From Spirochaetales bacterium (GTDB lineage Bacteria; Spirochaetota; Spirochaetia; DSM-2461): a DNA stretch of 7,333 nt. The translations under genes were made by a program, and so were the position numbers. Of this stretch, positions 1 through 6,527 are shown piece by piece; within the stretch, counting starts at the first letter, position 1, and each line of letters opens with the position of its first letter. The notes beneath the pieces were generated by a model. The model was not told the DNA's origin, did not search any database, and saw nothing but the letters and a program-made list of their open reading frames with translations. The stretch is from positions 1-7,333 of the forward strand of contig PDRU01000085.1 in NCBI GenBank assembly GCA_002748225.1. Reading direction: 5' to 3'.

Positions 1-627
1 ATTGCGGAAATTACCCGCCAGTATCTTGATTATCTTCAGTACAACACTGCCGCAGATCTTGAAAGTTTATCGGAATTCTATTTACTGGCCGCAACTCTGC
101 TTTATATAAAGTCGCGTATGCTGCTGCCTGTGGAAGTCGATCTGGAAGATGAACTGGAAGATCCCCGCCAGGAACTGGTGCAGAAACTTATTGAGTACGA
201 AAAAATCCGGAAACTGACCGATCTTATGGCAGAGAGGGAAGCTCAGGCCGACTGGATTGTGGAACGCAAACAAACCCAGCCTGTACTGCCGTTCCCGGAT
301 GAAGATGATTTATGGGAACAGGTGGACACCTGGGATCTTTTGAAAAGTTTCAGCAAAGTAATGAAAGGACTGGGCGGAGAGAAGGTTATAAGTCTCTGGG
401 AAGAAGTGTCCATTAATGAAAAGATAACTCTGATAAGAGAGTATCTGGAAGACCGGGAAACCTTCAGTTTTGATGATATTATTATAAATCCCGGTTCTAT
501 TATGGAAGTAGTGAGTGCTTTTCTGGCCGTACTGGAACTGATGAAAAGCGGTGTCATCAATGTTTACCAGAACCGGCTTTTCGGCGATATTCGTATTGGA
601 GGTGCAGGGAATGGATTACACAGCTGA
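1..627 (+). CDS. scpA: Segregation and condensation protein A (ScpA), 5' partial
   Basis: This is the kleisin subunit of the bacterial SMC-ScpA-ScpB condensin, which bridges the SMC heads and helps organise and segregate the chromosome. The reading frame is open from base 1 and ends at TGA 625-627, giving 208 residues. Family members are usually about 240-270 residues, so roughly the first 40-60 are missing. Visible hallmarks are the conserved helix ending in LLYIKSRMLLP (residues ~33-43 of the fragment), an acidic linker just after it, and a C-terminal winged-helix segment with FLAVLELMKSG followed by FGDIRI, the part that contacts the SMC head. The ATG at 118 lies inside the conserved helix and is not the true start. 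The 3' end overlaps scpB by 17 bases, the usual pairing. Identification is firm; only the start lies outside the window. Confidence 0.95.
   Translation: MAEITRQYLDYLQYNTAADLESLSEFYLLAATLLYIKSRMLLPVEVDLEDELEDPRQELVQKLIEYEKIRKLTDLMAEREAQADWIVERKQTQPVLPFPDEDDLWEQVDTWDLLKSFSKVMKGLGGEKVISLWEEVSINEKITLIREYLEDRETFSFDDIIINPGSIMEVVSAFLAVLELMKSGVINVYQNRLFGDIRIGGAGNGLHS
598..604 (+). promoter_or_regulatory. Ribosome binding site of scpB
   Basis: GGAGGTG lies inside the last codons of scpA, six bases before the ATG at 611. It decides the scpB start: an in-frame GTG at 551 would give a longer protein but lacks such a site. Confidence 0.75.
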
Positions 628-1168
628 AGCAGCCGTTATTGAGGCGGTTCTGCTGCTTGAGGTGGAACCTGTTGAAGAGTCTTCCATTGCCCGTATAACA
701 GGTTTTGACAAAAAAGTGGTATCGGAAGCACTGAAAGTTCTTCAGGAAACATACCGCGTGGAAGAACACGGCATTGAGCCTATTCACATAGCCGGAGGCT
801 GGTCGTTCGCGCCGAAGGAACGGCTGTGGAATATTCTGAAAACCCGTTACGGTAAACAGCGTGAAGAGAGGCTTTCGCGGGCCGCGCTGGAAACCTTGTC
901 CATTATTGCCTATTCACAGCCCTTAACACGCGCCGAAATTGAGAACCTGCGCGGTGTTGGCGCGGACAGCATGATCCGTCTGCTCCGTGAAAAAAACCTC
1001 ATACGTGAAGTGGGCCGTAAAGATGCTCCGGGACGTCCTGTCCTTTACGGTACAACACGGGAATTCCTGAAGATATTCCGGCTGGAAAGCATTGCAGACC
1101 TTCCCAGACTGGACGAGCTTGAAGAGCAGCGTTTTGCTCCTCAAAAGGAAAATAATGCAGATGAGTAA
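611..1168 (+). CDS. scpB: Segregation and condensation protein B (ScpB)
   Basis: ScpB is the winged-helix subunit that dimerises and binds the ScpA linker in the SMC condensin complex. The protein has 185 residues, within the normal 170-200 range. It shows two winged-helix modules. The first is at residues ~5-60. The second, at ~85-155, carries the family signature LETLSIIAYSQPLTRAEIE, then LRGVGADSMIRLL and the GRKDAPGRPVLYGTT turn, followed by FLKIF. A short charged tail ends in NNADE. I chose the ATG at 611 because of the GGAGGTG site just upstream and because the N-terminal AAVIEAVLLLE helix is where the family normally begins. It overlaps scpA by 17 bases and the next gene by about 14, so translational coupling is likely. 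Identification is firm. Confidence 0.95.
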   Translation: MDYTAEAAVIEAVLLLEVEPVEESSIARITGFDKKVVSEALKVLQETYRVEEHGIEPIHIAGGWSFAPKERLWNILKTRYGKQREERLSRAALETLSIIAYSQPLTRAEIENLRGVGADSMIRLLREKNLIREVGRKDAPGRPVLYGTTREFLKIFRLESIADLPRLDELEEQRFAPQKENNADE

Positions 1169-1907
1169 TCAGGAAGAAAAGGCCGGCATCCGTCTGCAGG
1201 TGCGCATGTCGCGTTTCGGTATTGCTTCCAGAAGAAAATGCGAAGAATATATTGCCCAGGGCCGCGTAAAGGTAAACGGCAGGGTTGTTATTCAGCCGGG
1301 AACACGGGTTCTTGACACTGATGAAGTTACTTTTGACGGAGCGAGGGTGGGGCAGGCCAGAAAATTTGTGTATATAGCACTCCATAAACCGGCTGGTTTT
1401 CTGTGCTCTGACGCAGACCCTGACGGACGGCCGCTTGCAAAAGATCTTTTTCAATCGGTGGTGAAAGACCGGGTATTTCATGTTGGACGTCTGGATTTTA
1501 TGTCAAGCGGGCTTATTTTTTATACCAATGACGGCGAATTTGCCCGTTATCTGACACATCCCTCCAGTAAAATTCAAAAAGAGTATCTGGTTACAACTAA
1601 AAACGTTATTCCTGAAGAATTCCTTGAGCGGTTTAAGCGCGGCCTGGTTGTGGACGGAGTCCGCTACAAAGCGCTTGAAGCCGAATTAACCGGACCCAGA
1701 ACAGCCCGCGTTGTTCTGACAGAAGGCAAGAACAGGGAACTGCGCAATGTTTTTCTGGGTTCACATCTGAGAGTCCGCCGGGTTCATCGAATCAGAATCG
1801 GTTCCGTTGCGCTGAAGGGCATATCAGCCGGACATTTCCGTTTTTTAAAAAACAGCGAAGTAAAATCATTAATGGGGAAGGGGGGCAGCCGTGGTCGTAG
1901 CCATTGA
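1155..1907 (+). CDS. rluB: rRNA pseudouridine synthase, RsuA/RluB family
   Basis: This enzyme isomerises a specific uridine in rRNA to pseudouridine; RluB acts on 23S helix 89, RsuA on 16S. The 250-residue protein has an N-terminal S4 RNA-binding domain (residues ~12-60, with MSRFGIASRRKCEEYI and GRVKVNG). The catalytic domain follows, with a KPAGFLCS segment (78-85), the active-site motif HVGRLDFMSSGLIFYTNDG containing the predicted nucleophile Asp114, KEYLV (142-146), and the C-terminal LTEGKNRELRNVF motif (188-200). The active site has Ser where the family usually has Thr (D-x-x-T-x-G). The start at 1155 follows AAGGAA at 1145-1150; an ATG at 1161 is nearly as good, while an upstream TTG at 1092 would extend well into scpB. 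The assignment to RluB rather than RsuA rests mainly on its position between scpB and cmk. Confidence 0.9.
   Translation: MQMSNQEEKAGIRLQVRMSRFGIASRRKCEEYIAQGRVKVNGRVVIQPGTRVLDTDEVTFDGARVGQARKFVYIALHKPAGFLCSDADPDGRPLAKDLFQSVVKDRVFHVGRLDFMSSGLIFYTNDGEFARYLTHPSSKIQKEYLVTTKNVIPEEFLERFKRGLVVDGVRYKALEAELTGPRTARVVLTEGKNRELRNVFLGSHLRVRRVHRIRIGSVALKGISAGHFRFLKNSEVKSLMGKGGSRGRSH
1880..1885 (+). promoter_or_regulatory. G-rich ribosome binding site of cmk
   Basis: A purine tract, GGGGAAGGGGGG (1874-1885), lies inside the 3' end of the pseudouridine synthase gene, with five bases between it and the GTG at 1891. It contains AGGGG-type Shine-Dalgarno cores and supports the GTG as the cmk start; the ATG at 1872 is in the frame of the upstream gene. 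Confidence 0.55.
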
Positions 1908-2547
1908 CGGTCCTGCCGGAGTTGGTAAAAGTACTCTGGCGCAGAGAATTGCGGACAGTTTTAAATTCTTTAATTTAAATTCAGGTTCTTTCTACCGTGC
2001 TTTAGCCGTGAAGGCTCTTGATGAAAACATTGAGATGGAGAATACAGAGCAGGTTGTTGCCTCCGCGCGCAGCGCTCAGCTGGAAATTGTTGACGGCCAG
2101 CTGTACCTGGACGGGAAAAATGTTGAAGACCGTCTGCGTACGGACCAGGTGGACCGCTGGTCTTCCATTATTTCCACAATAGTGCCTCTTCGTCATGTTG
2201 TTAATGAAAATCTGCGCCGTATTGCCGGTAAAATGAACCTTGTTGCGGAGGGCAGGGATATGACAACTGTTGTGTTTCCCCATGCCGAAGTAAAAATTTA
2301 TTTAACGGCTGACGCATCTGTGCGCGCTTTAAGGCGTTTTAAGCAGGGAACTTCAGCCGAAACTCTCCAGGAAATAGAGCAATCCATCATTGAAAGAGAT
2401 CTCAGAGACAAAAACAAAGCCGAAGGCTCCCTTATCATTGCTGAAGATGCGCAAGTTATAGATACCTCAGCCTTGACCTTGAAGCAGGTTTATGAGAAAG
2501 TGGAAACGTTGATACGCAAGGCTATAAGCCTCCAACACATATCTTAA
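1891..2547 (+). CDS. cmk: Cytidylate kinase (CMP/dCMP kinase)
   Basis: Cmk phosphorylates CMP and dCMP with ATP, recycling pyrimidine nucleotides in the cytoplasm. The 218-residue protein has the usual length. The N-terminus AIDGPAGVGKST holds the Walker A P-loop (residues 7-15). NSGSFYRAL (30-38) is the nucleotide-monophosphate loop, and QLYLDGKNVED (70-80) is the family's beta-hairpin. AEGRDMTTVVFP (119-130) follows, then KIYLTA and VRALRR (LID region). RDLRDKNK (169-176) and the closing AQVIDTSAL complete the fold. Translation starts at GTG, because conservation begins immediately (VVAIDGP) and a G-rich site sits just upstream. It overlaps the preceding gene by 17 bases and lies 19 bases before rpsA, the common cmk-rpsA pairing. 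Two motif positions differ from the E. coli enzyme (see findings), but the catalytic core looks intact. Confidence 0.95.
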   Translation: MVVAIDGPAGVGKSTLAQRIADSFKFFNLNSGSFYRALAVKALDENIEMENTEQVVASARSAQLEIVDGQLYLDGKNVEDRLRTDQVDRWSSIISTIVPLRHVVNENLRRIAGKMNLVAEGRDMTTVVFPHAEVKIYLTADASVRALRRFKQGTSAETLQEIEQSIIERDLRDKNKAEGSLIIAEDAQVIDTSALTLKQVYEKVETLIRKAISLQHIS

Positions 2548-2555
2548 CACAGTTT

Positions 2556-2561
2556 CAGGAG
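2556..2561 (+). promoter_or_regulatory. Ribosome binding site of rpsA
   Basis: CAGGAG lies five bases before the ATG at 2567, in the 19-base gap after cmk. No promoter or terminator is recognisable in this gap. Confidence 0.75.
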
Positions 2562-2566
2562 AAAAC

Positions 2567-4264
2567 ATGCCCGAATCGGATGCCTTCGCTCAGGAGAGCA
2601 ATCAAAAACAACTTCAGGAAAAATACCTGAAGACCCTCGATCAGATAGAGGAAGGTGGACTTATCGAGGGAGAAGTTATTCAAGTCGATAGTGAATTTGT
2701 CTATCTGGATGTCGGATTGAAATCGGACGGGAAAATCCCGGTGGATGAGTTTGCGGAGTTACCAAGTGCAGGCGACACTGTCGAAGCTGTCCTGGTAAAA
2801 CGGGAAGGACGTCACGGCGAGGTTGTGATCTCCAAAAAGAAAGCTGACATGAAAGTTTTCTGGAAGACACTCCGTGAAGCTTTCGATGCGGGAAACCCTG
2901 TTGAGGGTACTGTGGCTAAAGCCATTAAAGGCGGATTTGAAGTCGATCTGGGGTTTGATATCCGCGCGTTCTGTCCTGTAAGTAAAATGGATGTTCAGCG
3001 CATTGAAAATCCGGAAGAATATATCGGCTTAACTTCTCCATTCCTTATTGATCGTCTTTACAGTGAAAAGAAGGTTAATATAGTTCTGACCCGGAGGCTC
3101 TACCTTGAACGCCTCACGGAAAAAAACAGAAACCATTTCTTTGAAACTGTTGCCATTGGTGATGAAGTGGAGGGAACTGTAAAGAGTTTTACTTCCTTCG
3201 GTGCTTTTATTGATCTCGGCGGTTTTGACGGTCTGCTGCACATTAACGATATGAGCTGGGGACATGTTACACGTCCTAAAGACTATGTCAAAAAAGGCGA
3301 GAAAATCAAACTGAAAGTAATCCGCATGGATCCTGTTGAAAAGAAAATCAACTTGTCCCTGAAGCATTTTCAGGCCGATCCGTGGTCTACCTTTGAAGAA
3401 AAATATTCTGTCGACCAGATTATTAAGGGAAAAGTAACCAAGCTGACTGATTTCGGTGCGTTCATTGAAATTGAAGAAGGTATTGAAGGTCTGGCGCATA
3501 TTTCCGAGCTTTCATGGGTTAAACGCGTTAAACATCCCCGGGAACTGTTCAGTATCGGCGATGAATGTGAAGCCATGATTCTGGGTTACGATATTCCGCA
3601 GGGCCGCATTTCTCTGGGACTGAAACAGGTTCTGCCCAATCCATGGGAAGAAATTGAAGCCAAATATCCGGAAGGAACCCGCGGAAAATGGGTTGTTAAA
3701 AAAATTACCAATGCCGGCGCTTTTGTTGAACTTGAAGAAGGTATTGATGCGTTTCTGCATGCTGACGACCTTTCCTGGACTAAAAAAATACGGAATGTTT
3801 CCAGTGTTCTGACCGAAGGTGAAGAAGTGGAAGCTGTTATTATCAGCGTCAGCCCGGAAGAACGCCGGATCAGACTTGGTGTGAAACAGCTTCAGGGTGA
3901 TCCCTGGCAGTCGTTCCACGACAAGAATCCCCGCGGAACCATTATTGAAGGTGAAATAACCGGAAAAACAGATTTCGGTGTGTTTGTACGTGTTGAGGGC
4001 GATATTGAAGGCCTTATTCACAAAAACAACCTTACCGAAACCCGTGAAGAAGATCCGGAAGAAAAACTTGCCTCCCTGAACGTCGGTGACAAAATTAAAG
4101 CGTCCGTAACTGAAGTAAACGTTGGTAAGCAGAAGCTTTCACTTTCTGTCCGCGAAATGAAGTATCGTGAAGAACGGGCTGAAATTTCCAAGTATATGGA
4201 TGGAGATGAAGAGTCTGCTGATTCCTACACCCTGGCCGATATGCTCAAGGGCAAGGAAAGCTAG
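2567..4264 (+). CDS. rpsA: 30S ribosomal protein S1, six S1 domains
   Basis: S1 binds the 5' regions of mRNA at the 30S subunit and helps start translation of structured messages. The 565-residue protein is close in length to E. coli S1 and contains six OB-fold S1 repeats at about residues 31-92, 110-176, 197-266, 284-354, 369-440 and 456-530. Domains 3 and 4 are the most typical, with SFTSFGAFIDL / DGLLHINDMSW and KLTDFGAFIEIEEGIEGLAHISELSW, each followed by ISL/INLSLK strands. Domain 5 (NAGAFVELEEGIDAFLH) and domain 6 (TDFGVFVRVEGDIEGLIH) follow the same plan. The tail (540-565) is acidic and ends in YTLADMLKGKES. Start and ribosome site are clear. S1 genes often autoregulate their translation, but no such structure is visible here. 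It is followed after 18 bases by a sigma-54 activator with no terminator between them. Confidence 0.96.
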   Translation: MPESDAFAQESNQKQLQEKYLKTLDQIEEGGLIEGEVIQVDSEFVYLDVGLKSDGKIPVDEFAELPSAGDTVEAVLVKREGRHGEVVISKKKADMKVFWKTLREAFDAGNPVEGTVAKAIKGGFEVDLGFDIRAFCPVSKMDVQRIENPEEYIGLTSPFLIDRLYSEKKVNIVLTRRLYLERLTEKNRNHFFETVAIGDEVEGTVKSFTSFGAFIDLGGFDGLLHINDMSWGHVTRPKDYVKKGEKIKLKVIRMDPVEKKINLSLKHFQADPWSTFEEKYSVDQIIKGKVTKLTDFGAFIEIEEGIEGLAHISELSWVKRVKHPRELFSIGDECEAMILGYDIPQGRISLGLKQVLPNPWEEIEAKYPEGTRGKWVVKKITNAGAFVELEEGIDAFLHADDLSWTKKIRNVSSVLTEGEEVEAVIISVSPEERRIRLGVKQLQGDPWQSFHDKNPRGTIIEGEITGKTDFGVFVRVEGDIEGLIHKNNLTETREEDPEEKLASLNVGDKIKASVTEVNVGKQKLSLSVREMKYREERAEISKYMDGDEESADSYTLADMLKGKES

Positions 4265-4282
4265 GCTCCGGCTGGTTGTTCC

Positions 4283-5824
4283 ATGTCTGAAAGCGGTGTG
4301 AGTAACGAGGTAAAACGTCTCGAATCGCTTATTGAGATTAATTCTCTGATCAATTCCGAATACCGGGATGTCAGGGTATTACTCTCACGGATAATGGAAT
4401 CAGCTGAAAAACTTATAGGCTCTGAAGCCTCGTCGCTTCTTCTGGTAGACAGTGGAACAAACCGTCTTTACTTTGAAATAGCGCTGGGTGACAAGGGTGA
4501 GGAAGTTAAGAAATATGTGCTGGAAATGGGTGAGGGGATTGCCGGCTGGGTGGCTCAGAACAACTGTTCACTGGTTGTAAATGATGCCCAGAACGATCCC
4601 CGTCATTTCTCTGCTATCGGTGACGACACCGGTTTTAAAACCCGCAATCTGATAGCTGTTCCCATGCGTCAGCGCGAACAGGTAATAGGAGTTCTTGAAG
4701 TTATAAACAAATCCGGCGGAGCTCCCTTCAATGATGAAGATCTTTATCTTCTGGAAGTGCTGGCTAATCAGGCTTCCATTGCCCTGCAGAACGCCCGTGA
4801 GTATGATCGTTTGAGCAACGAATTGAATTCACTGCGCAAAGGAAGAGGGCGTGAAGGGGCTGCAGAACGCCGCGGCCGGAAAATGACCTGGGCCAGTCCG
4901 GTAACAGAGCAGGTGGTTCAGCAGGCAGCAAAAATGGCCGTTTCCGATTCTCCTGTATTGATTCAGGGCGAAAGCGGAACCGGAAAAGAACTGCTGGCTG
5001 ATTATATTCACGCTTCGTCCAGAAGAAGCCAGTTTCCTCTTATTAAAGTAAACTGCGCGGCTATTCCGCATAATCTTCTGGAAGCAGAACTGTTCGGATA
5101 TGAAAAGGGCGCATTCACCGATGCCGTCCGGGAAAAAACAGGATATTTTGAACGTGCTGACGGCGGCACACTTTTTTTGGATGAGGTTGCCGAACTGTCT
5201 TTACCCGCTCAGGGCAAACTGCTCCGGGTACTTCAGGACGGGCGTTACCAGCGGGTAGGCGGCGATAAGGATATTGTAGTTAATGTCAGATTAATTGCCG
5301 CGACAAATGTCAATCTGAGTGAAGCGGTGGCCAGTGGTTCTTTCCGCCAGGATTTATATTACAGGCTGGCAGTTCTTCCGCTTGAAATGCCGCCTTTAAG
5401 AGACAGACCGGAAGACATTGAAGTGCTGGCCCGCCGGTTTCTGGATGATTTTTCAACAGGAAAAACCAATGCTCCTGCTGATTTTACACTGGAAGCCATT
5501 CAGGTATTGTTTTCTTACCGCTGGCCGGGTAATGTCAGGGAACTGCGCAATGCTGTAGAGCGCGCTGTAATAATGGGAAGCGGATGTGAAAAAGTAAAGC
5601 CTGAACACTTTGGACTGAATAGAGGTGTTGTTCCGAATGTGGAATATAAGGGAAAAAGCCTTAAGGATTCGGTAACGGTGTTCAAGAAAAACCTTATTCG
5701 AGAGGTATTACAGGATACCGGCGGTAATCAGACAGCCGCCGCTGAAGTTCTGGGTATCCAGCGGACATATTTGTCGCGGATGCTGCGGGAACTGCAAATT
5801 AACCGTCGAGGAGAAATAGGATAA
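4283..5824 (+). CDS. Sigma-54-dependent transcriptional activator, GAF-AAA+-Fis (NifA/FhlA-like)
   Basis: This is a bacterial enhancer-binding protein that hydrolyses ATP to open sigma-54 RNA polymerase promoters. The 513-residue protein has an N-terminal GAF sensor domain (~18-172), a short basic linker (~184-200), an AAA+ domain (~203-425) and a Fis-type helix-turn-helix (~472-505). Visible motifs are Walker A GESGTGKE (229-236), the sigma-54 contact loop GAFTDA (276-281; usually GAFTGA), Walker B GGTLFLDEV (294-302), ATN (340-342), FRQDLYYRL with the arginine-finger region (354-362) and WPGNVREL (414-421). There is no receiver domain, so the GAF domain probably binds a small ligand; the ligand is unknown. 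The ATG at 4283 lacks a clear Shine-Dalgarno site, and translation may depend on coupling to rpsA. The stop overlaps the next start by one base. The family is certain; the targets are not visible. Confidence 0.94.
   Translation: MSESGVSNEVKRLESLIEINSLINSEYRDVRVLLSRIMESAEKLIGSEASSLLLVDSGTNRLYFEIALGDKGEEVKKYVLEMGEGIAGWVAQNNCSLVVNDAQNDPRHFSAIGDDTGFKTRNLIAVPMRQREQVIGVLEVINKSGGAPFNDEDLYLLEVLANQASIALQNAREYDRLSNELNSLRKGRGREGAAERRGRKMTWASPVTEQVVQQAAKMAVSDSPVLIQGESGTGKELLADYIHASSRRSQFPLIKVNCAAIPHNLLEAELFGYEKGAFTDAVREKTGYFERADGGTLFLDEVAELSLPAQGKLLRVLQDGRYQRVGGDKDIVVNVRLIAATNVNLSEAVASGSFRQDLYYRLAVLPLEMPPLRDRPEDIEVLARRFLDDFSTGKTNAPADFTLEAIQVLFSYRWPGNVRELRNAVERAVIMGSGCEKVKPEHFGLNRGVVPNVEYKGKSLKDSVTVFKKNLIREVLQDTGGNQTAAAEVLGIQRTYLSRMLRELQINRRGEIG
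5808..5821 (+). promoter_or_regulatory. Ribosome binding region of the TPR gene
   Basis: GAGGAG (5808-5813) lies ten bases before the ATG at 5824, and a second weak TAGGA (5817-5821) lies two bases before it. Both sit inside the last codons of the activator gene, and stop and start share one base (TAATG), so translational coupling is likely. Confidence 0.6.
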
Positions 5825-6489
5825 TGAATAAAAAAACTGAACCTGAATTGACATTCAAAGAAAAAATTATTTTATACCTGAACAGTCACTGGAAGGCTGC
5901 TTCCATTTTACTGGGAGTACTTGTTCTTGCCATGGCCGGAATTCTTATTCTGGATCTGAGCGGCAGAAAAAAAGAAGAAGCTTCCGCAATGGCGGCGGAA
6001 GATATTCAGAAAGCCTTTGATGAGTGGAAGAAAGCTGAACCGGAAGACCGGGCTGATGAAGAGTTAAATACTCTTATCAATAGGGCTCTTTCCGATTATC
6101 CGCATAATTTTGCCGCTCAGAGAGCACTTTTTACCCGCGGCCTGATGGCTCTGGAAAAAGACGAATGGAACGGCGCTTCAGCGTCTTTTAATGAACTGGC
6201 TGAAAAGTGGCCGAAATCTTATCTGGCGCCTGTCAGCCTGGCAAACGCTGCTGGTGCTTTTGAGCAGGCCGGCAACATGGAGCAGGCTCTGGCCAGCTGG
6301 CAGAAACTGGCGGATAATTATTCCGGCACATCGGCTAATGTACCGGAGGCGCTTTTTAATATTGCGCGTCTTAACGAAAAAGCCGGCGATAATGATGCGG
6401 CTCTGGAAGGGTATAAAAACCTTGAGTCTCTTTTTCCTTCCAGCCGCTGGACAGACCTGGCTAAAACACGAATTTTAATTCTTAAATAG
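5824..6489 (+). CDS. Membrane-anchored tetratricopeptide-repeat protein
   Basis: The protein has 221 residues. A short charged N-terminus (1-22) is followed by one hydrophobic helix (~25-45, ILLGVLVLAMAGILIL), then the basic stretch GRKKEE and a soluble helical region. With lysines on both sides of the helix the topology is not obvious; an exported C-terminal domain anchored by an uncleaved helix is most likely. TPR-like helical pairs are visible at ~97-130 (ALFTRGLMALEKDEWNGAS, then FNELAEKWP), ~135-167 (AAGAFEQAGNMEQAL, then WQKLADNY) and ~173-206 (ALFNIARLNEKAGDNDAAL, then YKNLESLFP). The plan resembles YfgM-like proteins, which accompany the Sec translocon, and outer-membrane assembly TPR proteins. 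TPRs mediate protein contacts, so no enzymatic function is proposed. Its tight coupling to the activator suggests co-expression rather than proving a shared function. Confidence 0.82.
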   Translation: MNKKTEPELTFKEKIILYLNSHWKAASILLGVLVLAMAGILILDLSGRKKEEASAMAAEDIQKAFDEWKKAEPEDRADEELNTLINRALSDYPHNFAAQRALFTRGLMALEKDEWNGASASFNELAEKWPKSYLAPVSLANAAGAFEQAGNMEQALASWQKLADNYSGTSANVPEALFNIARLNEKAGDNDAALEGYKNLESLFPSSRWTDLAKTRILILK

Positions 6490-6527
6490 CCGGCCGAAGG
6501 GGAGCCCAAAAGGGTAATTCTGATTCT

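Noticed and set aside
551..610. Upstream GTG extension of scpB
   Set aside because: It would add 20 residues overlapping the conserved end of ScpA and has no ribosome site; the ATG at 611 has GGAGGTG at ideal spacing.
1937..1952. Sigma-54 promoter-like TGGCGC ... TTGC
   Set aside because: The spacer between the two elements is six bases, one too many for the -24/-12 pattern, and it sits in the conserved P-loop coding region of cmk.
3029..4021. Long antisense open frames across rpsA
   Set aside because: They run opposite to the conserved S1 repeats, are rich in Phe and Asn as expected for reverse-complemented Glu/Lys and Ile/Val codons, and have no recognisable domains.
4262..4282. Possible terminator after rpsA (GGCTCCGGCT)
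   Set aside because: This is a short direct repeat, not an inverted one, and no T-tract follows.
5367..5382. TGGCAG with a GC at the right -12 spacing
   Set aside because: The -12 element is CCGC rather than TTGC and the match lies in conserved AAA+ coding sequence, so chance is the better explanation.
6489..6514. GCCGGC/CGGCCG palindromes and a short GGC...GCC pairing after the TPR gene
   Set aside because: The stem is very short and no T-run follows, so it does not qualify as an intrinsic terminator.
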